Part shown: positions 26,072 through 38,844 of the stretch, in pieces | Layout: every line of letters begins with the position of its first letter | How positions within the stretch are numbered: position 1 is the stretch's first letter | Assembly (NCBI GenBank): GCA_022749755.1 | Contig: CM040448.1 | Coordinates: forward strand, 11,468,481-11,532,480 | Reading direction: 5' to 3' | Length of the DNA: 64,000 bases | Source: Azadirachta indica | Lineage: Eukaryota; Streptophyta; Magnoliopsida; Sapindales; Meliaceae | Notes under the pieces: generated by a model | Databases searched by the model: none | Seen by the model: only the letters and a program-made list of their open reading frames with translations | What the model was told of the DNA's origin: nothing | Program-made: the position numbers and the translations under genes

Positions 26072-27470
26072 TTCATACACTAATTGGATCCTTCACAATT
26101 AATACGAAGTCCCAGTGATAACATGAGTCGTATGCAAGTAACAGAATGGGTTGTTTTAGGTCATATGCATGTCCAGAATCTTCATATAAGTTTTTTTATT
26201 GCTAATCGAGGGGTCTGTCCAAAAAAAATTATTTATTATTTTTCTGCTCGATGGTACTGCTAAGTGTCTGTTTAATGGTAATAAGGAATGACTTCCACTA
26301 AGACAACTGTCGAATGTTTGTCTTATGAAACTTTGTTTTGGTTGCTTATTGCAATAAAGCTGCCGCCAAATACTGTGCTTATAATAATGTAGTGGGAAAT
26401 TTAGGTCACAGCACTTACGTTTCGCCAAAAAAAAATAATCTAACAAGAAATAAATAATAAAATTACATTTATTTATTATATTTTTTAAATTGTGACATAG
26501 ATTTTAATATTATGATGAAAACTTTAATAACTTAGCCACAACTTCATTAGGAAGAATAAATCTGCATAAATACATGCACACACTGTAATAAGCATGGTTA
26601 AAAAACAAAAATTGGGGACTAGACGTCAAAATTGATGAAATAATGTATATATATGTTATTTTAACAAAGGTTAGGGACTAAAATGTTGTTATAGCATTAA
26701 AATATTGTTTTCAGTGAAACCTTAAATGTGACGAATCTATTGACGTCCATTTGGCCATTTGCTAATATAGTCAGTAGTAAATGAAATACGTAGGAAGCAA
26801 CAAGAAATTAGGTCATAATGGTTAATTGATGCTGTAGGTTCTTTAAAATAATAGGTTGAGATATAAATATAATATTCCTAATTAATTTACATTATATATG
26901 ACACAAAAACAGTTTGCATTGGAGGAAGACCAATAACGGGAATCTGCAGATGATGAGTCGTTACTGTTTATAATTAATTAAAGCTAAAAAGCTACTCATT
27001 AATCTAGAAGCACGAACAAAGGATTAATTAATCTGTCACGCGTGTTAATGGCTGATTAATTTGTACAACTGAGCTAGTGCTTAGACCAAACTTAAGTCCA
27101 CCGTACACCTGTTAGCCATTATTAAAATAAAAAAAAAAGTGAAATAATGCTGTGTATTTTAAAATTTACATTATAATTATTGTATAAATTGTTAGAATAT
27201 ATAAAAATAATTTTAAAGTTAATTATCTAATTAATAAGTATGCATTATTTGAAATAAATTCTTTAAAATAAAATTTAAAAATATTTAGAATTATTCAAGA
27301 TGAATTGTTAATTTTGATTTTTTTTTTAAAAAAACATATGCATCAATGTAATGTTATTAGTTGAACTAGTTAACAAGAATTCAGTTTAATAAAACAATTT
27401 TTAATTAAAATTATCAAAGACATAAGCTAATGAAAGAATTAAGTAACAAACTTAAAAAAAAAAAAAAAAA
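24640..27470. other. AT-rich intergenic stretch
   Basis: Starts with the SKOR upstream region (24640-24900), then about 2.5 kb of AT-rich spacer. It contains an AAT microsatellite near 25218-25240 and TA arrays near 25555-25577 and 26045-26070. Several short open frames exist, but none resembles a protein or has codon-like structure. Confidence 0.55.
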
Positions 27471-27474
27471 AAGA

Positions 27475-27680
27475 TAACAAAGAACAAGAAAGTTTACGTG
27501 GTTCAGCAAAGCCTATATTCACGGTCCATTTCTAACAATAACCTTTCAAAGTTTTTTCTACAAACCTTAAGTTGAAAAATTACCCGATAATTGCGAGGAG
27601 GAGTCGTACAGCTACTGGACTTAAATCCACTCTCTCAAGTTGAGGGGGTGGATTCTTGCCACCTAGCACTTGGCTGGGTG
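27475..27680. mobile_element. Possible retrotransposon LTR fragment
   Basis: Contains TTACGTGGTTCAGCAAAGCC followed by CACGGTCC. This resembles a phrase often seen near the ends of plant LTR elements (ACGTGGTTCGGC ... CCACGG). A poly-A tract precedes it. No partner LTR or target duplication was found, so this is only a suggestion. Confidence 0.3.
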
Positions 27681-27722
27681 GATGATATTGTTAGTTTAAT
27701 TTTAAACGACATAAAAAAAATA

Positions 27723-28536
27723 GGGAATAATAACATGTATCTCTGACATTTACACTAATAAACAGATAATTCTGACACATGAGAAAAGATGTATATCCCT
27801 AACATTTGAATAATAGACACATATTTTTTAATTTTTATTTTCATTACTTTATCAATTAACTTATTAATATTTATATCTTTTTTAATTTTTTAATTAAAAA
27901 TAAATTATATTAGTTAATAAAAATATAATATATATCTAATTATTAATTCTATTGATAAATGATACTAAATTTTTTCTTTTTTTTTTTAATTTTTATTTAT
28001 ATTTTTATAATTTTTCTCAAAAAATATAATATATTTAATATAATCTTTTAAATAAAAATATTAATATAAAAATAAAATGTTAAAATATGTTTTAAATTTT
28101 TTTTGACAATTAAATATCAAATTTATTAAAAAAAGTTATAAATATTTTAACGTGAATTTAATTTAATTCAATGTTTAAATTTTTTTAATAATATCTTTTT
28201 AATTTTTTTATTAAAATAACAATTAAAAATGTATTTACTTTTAAGTATATTATGAAAAATTAAATATGAAACTAAATTGTTATAGTTAAAAAAAATATAT
28301 TGTAAAAAAATATTAAAATAGAGACTAAAGTGTTATGATTAAAAAAAAATATATATTATATTATTATTATATAAAAATATTATTGATGCAAATGATAATA
28401 AATTAAGTTACTAACTAATAGAATTAAAAGTTAAAGGGTATCTACCTATTTATCCAAACGTTAGGAGTATTTGTTTTTTCTCAAACGTCAAAAGGGTATT
28501 TACCTATTAGAGTCAGGGGATATATATTATTATCCC
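27723..28536. mobile_element. Long-terminal-inverted-repeat element A
   Basis: An 814-bp AT-rich element. Its left end starts GGGAATAATAACATGTATC. The reverse complement of its right end starts GGGATAATAATATATATC, and similarity continues for about 150 bp on each side. Flanks carry the same 8 bases, AAAAAATA (27715-27722 and 28537-28544), a plausible target duplication although in A-rich sequence. No transposase is encoded. It looks like a non-autonomous DNA transposon; the long inverted repeats and 8-9 bp duplication would suit a Mutator- or hAT-like origin, which is inference. Confidence 0.6.
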
Positions 28537-28546
28537 AAAAAATAAA

Positions 28547-29779
28547 GATAATAACATATATCGCCCTAACGTTTGTCTTAATAAGTAAATATCCTAATAT
28601 TTAAGAAAAAACAGATTCCTTTATAATATTTGGATAAATAAGCAGATATTTCTTTAACCTTTATTTCCATTGGTTGATCATTTAACTTATTATCATTTCT
28701 ATCCCTATTTTTTTATATAATAATAATATAATATATATTTTATTTAGTTATAACACTTTATTCCTATTTTAATATTTTTTACAATATATTTTTTTAATTA
28801 TAACAATTTAATCTCTATTTAATTTTTTTCACAATATACTAAAGATTAAATAAATTTTTTAATTCGTTATTTTAATAAAAAAATTTTAAAAATATAATTA
28901 TTAAAAAAATTCAAATAATGAGTTAAATCACATTTATATGTTACAATATTTTTAACTCTTTTTTTCACTTTTATAATAATAATTTAATATTTAATTTAAA
29001 AATTTTTAATTGAAATATTTTTTAACGTTTTATTTTTATATGTAATATATTTATTTAAAAATCATGTTACATTCATTATATTTTTTTTTAAAAATAAATG
29101 AAAATATAAAGAATAAATACATGTTTATATGTATTATAAATAAAAATAATTAAATTTTTTTCTATTTTTCAATTAAAATTAAATTATATTGGTTAATAAG
29201 AATATAAAATATATTTAATTACTAATTTTATTAATAAATGATATTAAATTTTTTTAATTTTTTTATTTATATTTTCATAATTTTTCTTAAGAAAATATAA
29301 TAAAGTTAATATAATCTTTTAAATAAAAAAAATATTAATATAAAAATAAAATATTAAAATACTTTTCAAATTTTTTTAATAATTAAATATTAAATTTATT
29401 AAAAAAAAGTTATAAATATTTTAATATTAATTTAATCTAATTTATTGTTTAATTTTTTTTAATAATATTTTATTTTTTAAAATTTTTTATTGAAATAACA
29501 AATTAAAAATATATTTAATTTTGAGTATATTGTGAATAAAATATTAAATATGAAATTAAATTGTTATAATTAAAAAAAATATATTATAAAAAAATATTAA
29601 AATAAAAATTAAAGTGTTATAATTAAATAAAAGATATATTATAATATTATTATATAAAAAATTTGGGATATAAATAATAATAAATTAAATAAAAAATAAA
29701 AACTAAACGGTATTTACTTATTTATCTAAACGATAAAGGGAATATTGAAAAATATCAGGGGCATATATGTCATTATACC
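28547..29779. mobile_element. Long-terminal-inverted-repeat element B, same family as A
   Basis: About 1.2 kb directly beside element A. Its left part is the reverse complement of the right part of A, and its right part is again in A's direction, so the pair forms a large imperfect palindrome around 28542. Its ends (GATAATAACATATATCGCCC and, reverse-complemented from the right, GGTATAATGACATATATG) resemble those of A. It has no coding capacity. Borders are approximate because of the low base complexity. Confidence 0.5.
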
Positions 29780-29978
29780 TACAAAAATAACATGAAAATA
29801 TCTTGGTTCGATTTTCCAACCCGAATCACAACCGAAGGGCCCGACACCGACCGATTCATTACCCTAATGAAGAAGAACAGTTCGGGAATCAACATATCCT
29901 TGTTAATTAATAAATAATCTTTCTCCGTCTTTGTTTGTTTGCAATTGGTAATTGTTTAATTTTTTAAATTCAGAGAAA

Positions 29979-32900
29979 ATGACTTCTCTTCTTCACTCGT
30001 CGTTCACTTGTTCAACAAGTTTGAGTATCATCGGCAACCGACGCAAGCCTCCGTTTCGCTGTCGCTCTCCCCTTCAACACCGTGTCGTGAGTATCTTCAT
30101 TTTCTTTCCTAGGTACTTAGCGTTTAGAGTGTTCAATTATTTATGTATGTGGTTTTTGTTTGATGTCAGAGGTGTAATGCGGTCGAGCCGTTGAAGTATG
30201 CCAATGGAAATCCATGCATTCCGCTTCTTTCGAACAATTTTTTGGCTTCAAAATACCATCTGGATAATACGACGAACAAGAATGATACCAGACTCCGTAT
30301 ATTTTCTGGCACTGCTAATCCTGCACTCTCGCAGGTTTTTTCTATTTATCGATTCTAATTTTTGCTTATAGTTGAAATTAGTTTTTTTCATTATGTTTTA
30401 AGGTTAGGAAGAAGAAACAGGAAATAGACAGACAATAGGAATTCTTTTATTGATGAAATTGCAGTGATGCCTCTTTACATTGATAAGACTCTCCTTTATT
30501 GCTGGAGTGTTTGCATAATTGGCCAGCTACAGCCACTAAAATCAAGCTGAGATCTCCCAGAACCTAGGACACAAGTTTCGCTCAACCAGATTTTATTTCC
30601 TAATATAAGTTTAAGTGAGCCTAGCTGTTACAATCCCTCTCACTTCAGAGGAGCCTTGTCCACAAGGCTGGGAATACATTGTTGTAGATAATAGAGATTC
30701 TGCCAACTTAAATCCTGTGATAAGCAATCGGATGTGTAACTGGATTATTATTGCATATAGATTGAGATACACCTTCATGCAGCTTCTCTTTTAAGACATG
30801 AAATGGTTTAGAGTATCTAAAGGTAAATGCAGCTTCTATGATACCTCTCCAATCCTTTGTATTGTCTTATATTGGTCAAAAGAATCAAGATGACAGCCTT
30901 TGACTACCTTTCATGGCTATTGAATCTTTGTCCAAATTTTTACAGCCTTAAGTACACCATGTTTCCTTCAAACTTATGCTCTGTTCGGTGTTTATCAGTG
31001 GGTTGACATTCGATTTTTAACTTGGTGCTAATTTCAATAAGGATTCAAATTGCAGAATCCTGGCCATTATACTTTGTACCACTGCAGCAACATTATTCTC
31101 TCCAGGAACATTAAGATATTCATGTAGGATGTGCTTGTCAATGGATCACTTCAATTGGAGTGGTTGCAGTTGATATATGGTAAGATGTGTTCCATCGCCA
31201 TTTAGCTGATGGTCACACTTCACCAGGCTTGGCCCTTATCATGCATCTCGGATACTACTCGAGGCATTTATTAACAATCTCTTACTGCCCATTAGTTCAT
31301 TGAATTGCCGCTTGAGCTTTTTAATGAATGCCAGACCTGCATTACTGAAGCCAATTGCTAATATTTGGGATTCGTGGCGGCCACCAATTCAGTCAATTCA
31401 GTCAATGCAGTGTTTGCCTATCATAACTTTCCATTAGTTGTATTAATGTCTCCTCTATAGGCAGGGTTCTTTAGCTCTAGTCCCATTCTCCGTCACTAAG
31501 ATAAGGAGACTAGGCCAGTGGTTCTGATATGAAATGTTAGACGAGAAAGAATGCACAATGAATAGACAACAATAGTAACTGTTGATGTAATTACGTTGAT
31601 GCCTACTTGCATTGGTAAGAATCTTTTATAGTAAGAGTGTTAGCATAATTGGCTACTATGGCTCCTATAATTAAGCCAAGAATTAGTCAATTAAATTTAG
31701 AAATATCAGCCAATGGTCGATTGCTACTTGTTTCCCCAAACACATGACACAGGTTTTCCAAAACCTGATTAGTTCCAAACATAAAATTAACTATTTCAAG
31801 TTGTTATGTTATTTAATCTAATTTTTTTAATCATTTGTATTTAATAGGAAATTGCCTGCTACATGGGTTTGGAGCTTGGAAAAATTAAGATAAAACGTTT
31901 TGCTGATGGAGAGATTTATGTTCAGTTACAAGAAAGTGTTAGAGGGTGCGATGTGTTTCTTGTACAACCCACATGTCCTCCTGCTAATGAAAATCTCATG
32001 GAGCTTTTGATAATGATTGATGCTTGTCGAAGAGCTTCAGCAAAAAATATTACTGCAGTCATTCCATATTTTGGGTATGCACGTGCTGATAGAAAGGTAT
32101 TATGATAGATCTATGAGTGAGTGTCAATTTCTTTTTCTGTCTACCTCTGATTGTAGGATTACATGATGCCAAAATCAATATTTGCTTCATTTATTACTAT
32201 TTCAGACACAAGGACGTGAATCCATTGCAGCCAAACTTGTTGCAAATTTAATAACAGAGGCCGGCGCAAACCGTGTTCTTGCTTGTGATCTTCATTCTGG
32301 GCAGTCCATGGGTTACTTTGATATTCCTGTGGATCATGTATATGGTCAGGTAATTATCTGACTGTTTGGTCTCTGTCAAGATTATTCATAGATATGGATG
32401 TTTGAGTATGTAACAATCTGAATAGCCTTAAACATTTTCTCTACTGATAACTGTTTGGGTAGAGCCCCGGGTTTGAATCTTACATAAAACCCTAAAATAG
32501 AATTGAATCTAGATAACATTTTAAAAGCTGAAAATGATTCTGAAGATACATTCCTACACTTGAATTTGTGATAAACTCAATTGTGTTATATTCAAAGCTG
32601 TATTAATTTCTGGTATAATGTAGAATGTGTGACATGTTATTGCACATTGATATGCATAAATGCTTGAATCAACTCAATCTTTTATGCTATAATTTTATTT
32701 AATGGTTACTAATGCTTTCATGAGAATTTTATGAGTTAATAAATTGTATTCTTTTTCTTCTTTTTACACCTCTAGCCAGTGATACTTGATTACCTGGCCA
32801 GTAAGACCATAAGTTCTGACGATTTAGTAGTGGTCTCCCCGGATGTTGGGGGTGTTGCTAGAGCACGTGCTTTTGCCAAAAAATTATCAGATGCTCCTCT

Positions 32901-34264
32901 AGCAATTGTGGATAAAAGAAGACATGGGCACAATGTTGCAGAGGTTAGATCCACTTATAAGTTGGATTCATTACGCTCTGTGATGGTTATGTTTAAAGTT
33001 CTTTCTTTTTTAGAATATCTTGATATAGCTAGAGATAATTTAGTATTAAGTTTCTATACTGATATTTGCTAGTTTGCAGGTGATGAATTTAATAGGTGAT
33101 GTGAAGGGAAAGGTTGCAGTTATGGTGGATGACATGATTGACACAGCTGGTCAAACTTTGCTCAAAATCCAATTCTTTGTTCCTTTTCATCAAATAGAAA
33201 AAAAGCATGTTATACATGAATGATCGTTATGATGATCTTTCTGGTTATTTCTGTAGTGTTATGGTCTCAATCCTATTGTTTGTTGTTATATTAAATGTTC
33301 TTGATTGGATTTTGGGTTATAGGAACAATTACCAAAGGTGCAGCTCTGTTACATCAAGAGGGGGCCAGGGAAGTGTATGCATGCACTACACATGCTGTTT
33401 TTAGGTACGTCAATCCTTATTCTAAAGAATTCATCCTCCATTCCATTATAGGACATTAGAAATTTATTGTTAACAGAAGCTGACCCTGACTCAAATGAAA
33501 TGAACAATCAATGGATTCTTGCATAGATATTTGTATAATTTTATATCTATGCATTCAAGTCTAGGTTTATTAGTTTTGAATCTTGGTTAGAAGATTACTA
33601 TTGGAAACCATGGTAATTTGGAATGTATTTATGAGTTGAGGCAATTGCATAAATGTTTTCAAGGATAGAATCACCATAGAATCATTGACGTGGAACCAAC
33701 TACTGACTAGTAAGGTCTATCACTAGTTTGGCCACAGCTATTAATTTTTTAAATGTCGAAATGTGGCTTCATATTGTATATTTGTATCTTAATCAAGAAA
33801 ACTAATGATGTATTTACTCGAGAAAAATGGGTATTTGGATTCTTTTTATGATTTTCTATTGCTTCCTTTATTTTATTTTGCAGTCCCCCTGCAATTGAGA
33901 GATTGTCAAGTGGTCTGTTTCAAGAGGTAATCATCACGAATACCATTCCTTTGTCCGAGCAGAAATATTTCCCTCAGTTGACTATCCTGTCAGTAGCAAA
34001 CCTTCTCGGCGAGACCATATGGCGAGTTCATGATGACTGCTCAGTGAGTAGCATCTTTCAGTAAATTTTGTTAATATTTTTAAACTGAAATGAGTTAGCT
34101 TAAGTTGTTTAAATTTGTAAATGACCCTATGTTCCTTTCAAATACTTGGATAGATTTCTTGAATGTGATCATTGCACATGGTGTTGAATGAAAATTTTAA
34201 TTTCTGTAATAATTTTTCTTTTCAGGGTGGCTATGAACCCTATTCAAGCTTGGGGATTGACTGA
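29979..34264 (+). CDS. PRS1: Ribose-phosphate pyrophosphokinase (PRPP synthetase), plastid type
   Basis: Nine exons: 29979-30086, 30170-30334, 31848-32096, 32206-32349, 32776-32943, 33080-33149, 33323-33404, 33884-34043 and 34226-34264. Phases agree and give 394 residues. The enzyme makes 5-phosphoribosyl-1-diphosphate from ribose-5-phosphate and ATP, feeding purine, pyrimidine, NAD, His and Trp synthesis. Seen in the sequence: a Ser/Arg-rich N-terminus suited to a plastid transit peptide (about 1-40), [13 protein letters not shown], the [17 protein letters not shown] helix, [11 protein letters not shown], and the PRPP-binding signature [12 protein letters not shown] near 292-303 with the Asp pair at 295-296. 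The class I (phosphate-dependent) type is likely from similarity. The donor after exon 6 (G|GTCAAA) is atypical, though phase and homology need it. Intron 2 is 1.5 kb and holds a decayed transposon. The symbol is by similarity to Arabidopsis PRS1/PRS2. Confidence 0.94.
30394..31809 (-). mobile_element. Decayed non-autonomous LTR element in PRS1 intron 2
   Basis: Two diverged direct repeats, about 30394-30632 and 31535-31809, share blocks such as the TGATGCCT ... CATTG and GCATAATTGGC phrases. Next to the left repeat is a minus-strand purine tract (AAGTGAGAGGGA, plus coordinates about 30634-30645). Next to the right repeat is a degenerate primer-binding-site-like stretch (TTCTGATAT near 31522). 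This is the arrangement of a minus-strand LTR element with little internal DNA (TRIM-like or internally deleted). No clear target duplication remains, so the borders are approximate. Confidence 0.5.
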
Positions 34265-34670
34265 TCAATTAGCCTGGATGGTGTATATTCCCAGCTTCAC
34301 TAGCTACGTTCTTTACCTCGTTGGAAACAGAACTGTCAAATTATAGCCAAGTAGATAAGAGAGCTTCTATCTCTCAGTTGCATTCAGCTTAAGGCACGTG
34401 AGTTGATTCTAGTTGCTTGAAGTAGAGTGTCATATAGGTCACTTGTCATCGAGTACTGCAATTTTGCCTTTAGGTTTATCTTTTTTGGTGCAAAATGCTA
34501 TGAGCACCAACAAAATTATTTTGCATTCATGTATGTATTGGTTCTTTTTAATGATTCAAATTCTATGTTTACAGAATGAAGTTTTGCTTTAGGTTGTTGG
34601 TCCCAATGTTGTCCGCGTGTACTAATGTTGTGTAATTAATTATATTTTAATAATAATAATAATAATAATA

Positions 34671-34703
<33 letters not shown>

Positions 34704-35613
34704 AATTTTATTATCAAAATGCTATCAGGATTTTCATATAATCTCTGTATTGTTGCTAATAATTTTTTTATATACTATAATGATAATATATACAAATAAT
34801 CATTGATAATATATGTGTTTGATAAAAATAAGCTATATTTCTTGAGGCGCCCTACAAAATACTAATCATATTCATCCGTTTAGATGGTTTGGGTTTGAGA
34901 ATGACGTATGCAGTAGTAACAATAACCACAACCATTACAACAACAATAGCCAACGGTCAATATTCTTATTAAAATAACTATTACCTATATAATTATTGGT
35001 ATTATAATTATTTTGTAATAAAAGAATATAAATATTAAAACTTAATAAACATTTAACATCATATTTGAATGAACATTTAACACGTGTCACATTATAATTG
35101 ACTTTATAAGTTCACAATACCTACACTACATTATTCCATAAAACAAGAAACTCGTACCATATGGCCATCAAATTAAAATTTGAAATTAACCAAAAAGGCA
35201 TTGTTTGAAGATCAATTATGCATGCTCGATTTATTTGTATCTAGCAGCGGCCTTGTTCAATTTAGTAGAGAATTTGTATTGCTAATATTTATTCGTTTCA
35301 CTGACAGTCAACAAAATAAGACGCTAAATCATTGGAAATGAGTATGAGTTGACCTGTGCCAGTTTTCCTGTAAGTGTGAAAAAGTAAATCCTTGGGGGAG
35401 ATATGTGTAAAAATCCCATATCATTTTCAAATATCGTGTTTTTTTAATTTTTAATTGAACTGACTTGTGCCAGCTTGACAACACTGTTCTTCCGTTTGTT
35501 TCATTGTGTTTATCTATTTATTTATTGGTTCACTTCAACTGTCCGAGACGTAAGTTGTTGCATTTGAGAAGTATCTGAAATTTGGAGAAGAGGAAAACAG
35601 CAGCGGCTTCATC
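34265..35613. other. PRS1-P5CR spacer
   Basis: Contains the probable 3' untranslated region of PRS1 (to about 34600), a TAA microsatellite and AT-rich sequence. The last 100-200 bases are the presumed promoter and leader of the P5C reductase gene. No other gene is seen. Confidence 0.6.
34648..34701. repeat. (TAA)n microsatellite
   Basis: About seventeen TAA units with one interruption (ATA at the middle), downstream of PRS1. Likely length-variable. Confidence 0.9.
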
Positions 35614-38600
35614 ATGGAGACAGTTCCCATCTCGACTGAAAACTACAACATAGGGTTCATCGGAGCCGGAAAAATGGCTGAGAGCATAGCTAAAGGAGTG
35701 GTGAAATCAGGTGTGCTGCCACCCCATCGTATCTGCACTTCTCACTCCAATCCCAGTCGACGCACTGCTTTCGAGTCCATCGGCGTCAAACTAGTCCCCA
35801 ACAATAACGCCGTACGTACAACTAATTTCTCCTTTTAGATTCTTTTTTATTTTTTTGTTATTTTATAATGATTATGATAATACAAATTTATTTAATTATC
35901 GCAGGTGGTTGAAGATAGTGATGTGGTTATTTTCTCCGTCAAACCCCAAGTAGGTATTGCCCTGCTCTTCTCTTCCCTTCACTAATTGCTAATTGCCAGA
36001 GCCTTTTTTTTTTTTTTGTTTTTAAACTATTTATGATTTATCTTTGTTGGCTTAGATTTCAGGTGTGTATATATTAATTGTGATGTACATGTGAAATGAA
36101 TTTAAAAATTCGGCCAAACAATTTTACGTGTTTAGGATTCAGTCTAAAATTTCATAATCAATGCATTGGAATTGATTTTTTTTTTTTTCCCTTTGGTGTT
36201 GTTGCAGTTAAAGATGTGGCCATGCAGTTGAGGCCTGTGTTTTCACAGAAGAAGCTTTTGGTTTCTGTTGCTGCAGGAGTGAAATTGAAGGACCTTCAGG
36301 TCTGCATCGTTCAACTATCTGAGTATTATACAAGGCTCAAAGGGCTGCTATCAGCAGCAATGACTATACTTTTAGTCCCATAGAAAGGGCTAATGTCTTA
36401 TGGTACAATTATTAAACAATTAATATTATGTTCTTGTGGGTGATCTTTTGATGCTATATTTTAGTAGTGCTCTTCCACTGATAAAACCAAAATTTCAACC
36501 TAGTTGCTTCTGTCTAAGCTAATAGACCTAACATTGTACCATTGGAAGAGAACCGTAAGAGATAAATAGGAGGGGGAAAAATGGTGAAAAAAAGAGGAGA
36601 AAATTGAATTGGAATATTAGACTGTCTGATTTATAATGCAAATGCTTTGAGTCTTATAATTGGCATGCTAATTAAACTTGATTTTATTTTCATTTTGTAA
36701 TTGCTCCACCTTTCCACCTGCTTTTTTCATGCAATTGCTTGTTTAAGTTCTCAATTTTTGTTATATTTTCTTTAGGAATGGACTGGTCACAGCCGGTTTA
36801 TTAGAGTTATGCCTAATACGCCTTCTGCTGTTGGTGAGGGTGCAACAGGTATGCTTTTTGTCCTTCTTTTCTTTTTCCTCTGGGGTAATAGGAACTGTGT
36901 TTTTCCTCCATCTTCAACAGTAAAGTAGATATCAACATGTTATCTCATGTATTTCCTCATGTAGTTACACAAGTTCTTGTTTCTTATCTTAAAAAGGGAG
37001 AGGAAATAAGAAAGTTTGCCTCCATTGCTTTTTCGGATTACTTTGAATTTTTAGCTTGTCACCTTATTCTTCATTTTCGCAATCCTTTATTTGCTCGTCA
37101 AATTTGTAAAATTGCATGAAAAATAACATAGTTCTCTAATTTACTGTACTTGCCTTTAACTAGTTATGAGCTTGGGGGCATCTGCGACAAAAGAGGATGG
37201 AGAACTAATTGCTAAATTATTTGGAGCAGTTGGGAAGGTATGGCAAGCTGACGAGAAATTGTTTGATGCAATCACTGGCCTGAGGTATGTGGCTTCTGTA
37301 ATTATAATAGCCTTGCTCTTATTGATAACACGTTGCTCAGAAAATCCTCTGTTATAATTATTGTGCACAGGCACTAGTTTTAACTAATTGTCATATATAC
37401 TTTTTTCATTTAATATTCCTGTTAAATAAGCATGCACAAAGAAAGACCTACAAATGTGTGTTTATATAAATGTGGCTGTTTCTAAATAGATAGAGTTCTA
37501 TGCAATGTTTGACTAAAACATTTTTCTTTTCCTAAAATTTCTTCAGTGGTAGTGGCCCATCATACATATATTTAGCAATTGAAGCTTTGGCTGATGGAGG
37601 AGTAGCTGCAGGGCTACCACGAGAACTTGCACTTGGTCTAGCTTCTCAGACAGTAAGTGAATTACAACCTCATGGTGTCTGTTATACTGCTTTCGTCTAA
37701 CTGGATTTATGGGCCATGCAACAGTAGTCCTCTCCCAACCTTTAAAACTCCTCTTCATTGGTTTTAGTGCCTCAGCTCTTCCTGTATCCCGTCTCCTTCT
37801 TGGGTTTATTTGTGTATTTCTCTCTCTGTCTCTTTTATTTTTTTTGGAGGACAAGTGGAGATAGTGTTTGACGGCCCTTAAGAATCTGGTTACACGATTC
37901 AAACTCTAGATCTTCTTCTTTTAGAGGGAGTGATATACCACATGTCTAGGTTGCAATATTATTGGATTATTGGATTACAAGTGATGAAATGGTAAAAGGG
38001 CTTTAGTGATATATTTTCCAGAAATGTAATTGCATCATGGGCTTGATTTCTTGTAACTACTGGCTTTGATTCAGTTAGCTTGGTACAGTTTGATATAGGA
38101 TAGGCAATTATGCTACATTAGAATCCTGAGTAATCATGTGTAATCAGAATATGGTGGAAATGACTCAGGATGATATCCTAGAGTGGACAAATTTCTTAAT
38201 ATGAGACAATTTACGTCCTCTTAAACTTTTCATAGCACCATTATCTGAAACTGGATATAAATTTTTTTGTGGATTTAAGAATTAAACTCAGTTCCAATTT
38301 TCACCATATTTACTAGTATAAGAGTAGATCTACATGAAAAGAAGCATCTCTTTGAAGACTGCCATGAACTCATTTGTTCGTTAATGTAAAGGACATGGCA
38401 ACTTGAACCCATTGCTATCCAAGTTTGTCCAAAGTTTCAGAATTACATAAAAACATATTTGAATTTGATTCCAGTATGACTAGTGAAGGTGAGAAAGTTC
38501 TCGTCTCTTTTTCTTTTCTCTCAGTTGTATTTCACTGGGTTTAAGTAGTTTCTAGTAACTAACAACTTTCATGTAATGCCTTATTTTTTTCAAGCTTCAG

Positions 38601-38844
38601 CATTGCACCTATCATGTCAAATCTTTAGCACAGTAAAAGAACTTATCTTCTGCAGGTGTTAGGAGCGGCATCAATGGCCACTAAAACTGGGAAGCATCCA
38701 GGTCAACTGAAAGATGATGTTGCTTCACCAGGAGGGACTACTATTGCCGGTATTCATGAGTTGGAGAAGAGTGGATTTCGTGGGATATTAATGAATGCAG
38801 TTGTAGCTGCTGCCAATCGCAGCCGAGAACTGTCCCAGAACTAA
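35614..38844 (+). CDS. P5CR: Pyrroline-5-carboxylate reductase
   Basis: Seven exons: 35614-35811, 35905-35953, 36208-36299, 36776-36848, 37164-37284, 37547-37652 and 38656-38844. Phases agree and give 275 residues, the usual length (276 in Arabidopsis). It catalyses the last step of proline synthesis, reduction of pyrroline-5-carboxylate with NAD(P)H, mainly in the cytosol. The N-terminus holds the Rossmann dinucleotide motif GFIGAGKMA (14-22). Further along are [25 protein letters not shown], the SGSGPSYIY segment, and the C-terminal family signature [19 protein letters not shown]. Exon 2 is only 49 bp, and its end was chosen at GTAG|GTATTG because only this donor keeps PQVVKDV in frame. Introns are ordinary; intron 6 is the longest at about 1.0 kb. 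No defect seen. Confidence 0.96.

Noticed and set aside
23000..30000. Poly-A/T and TA arrays that could be read as promoters or terminators
   Set aside because: They are too frequent in this AT-rich DNA to support individual calls.
32440..32500. GGGTTTGAATC-like word resembling a tRNA T-arm
   Set aside because: No acceptor stem or anticodon arm around it; it is inside a PRS1 intron.
37543..37902. 119-codon minus-strand open frame
   Set aside because: It overlaps P5CR exon 6 and intron 6 in antisense and has no recognisable motif.
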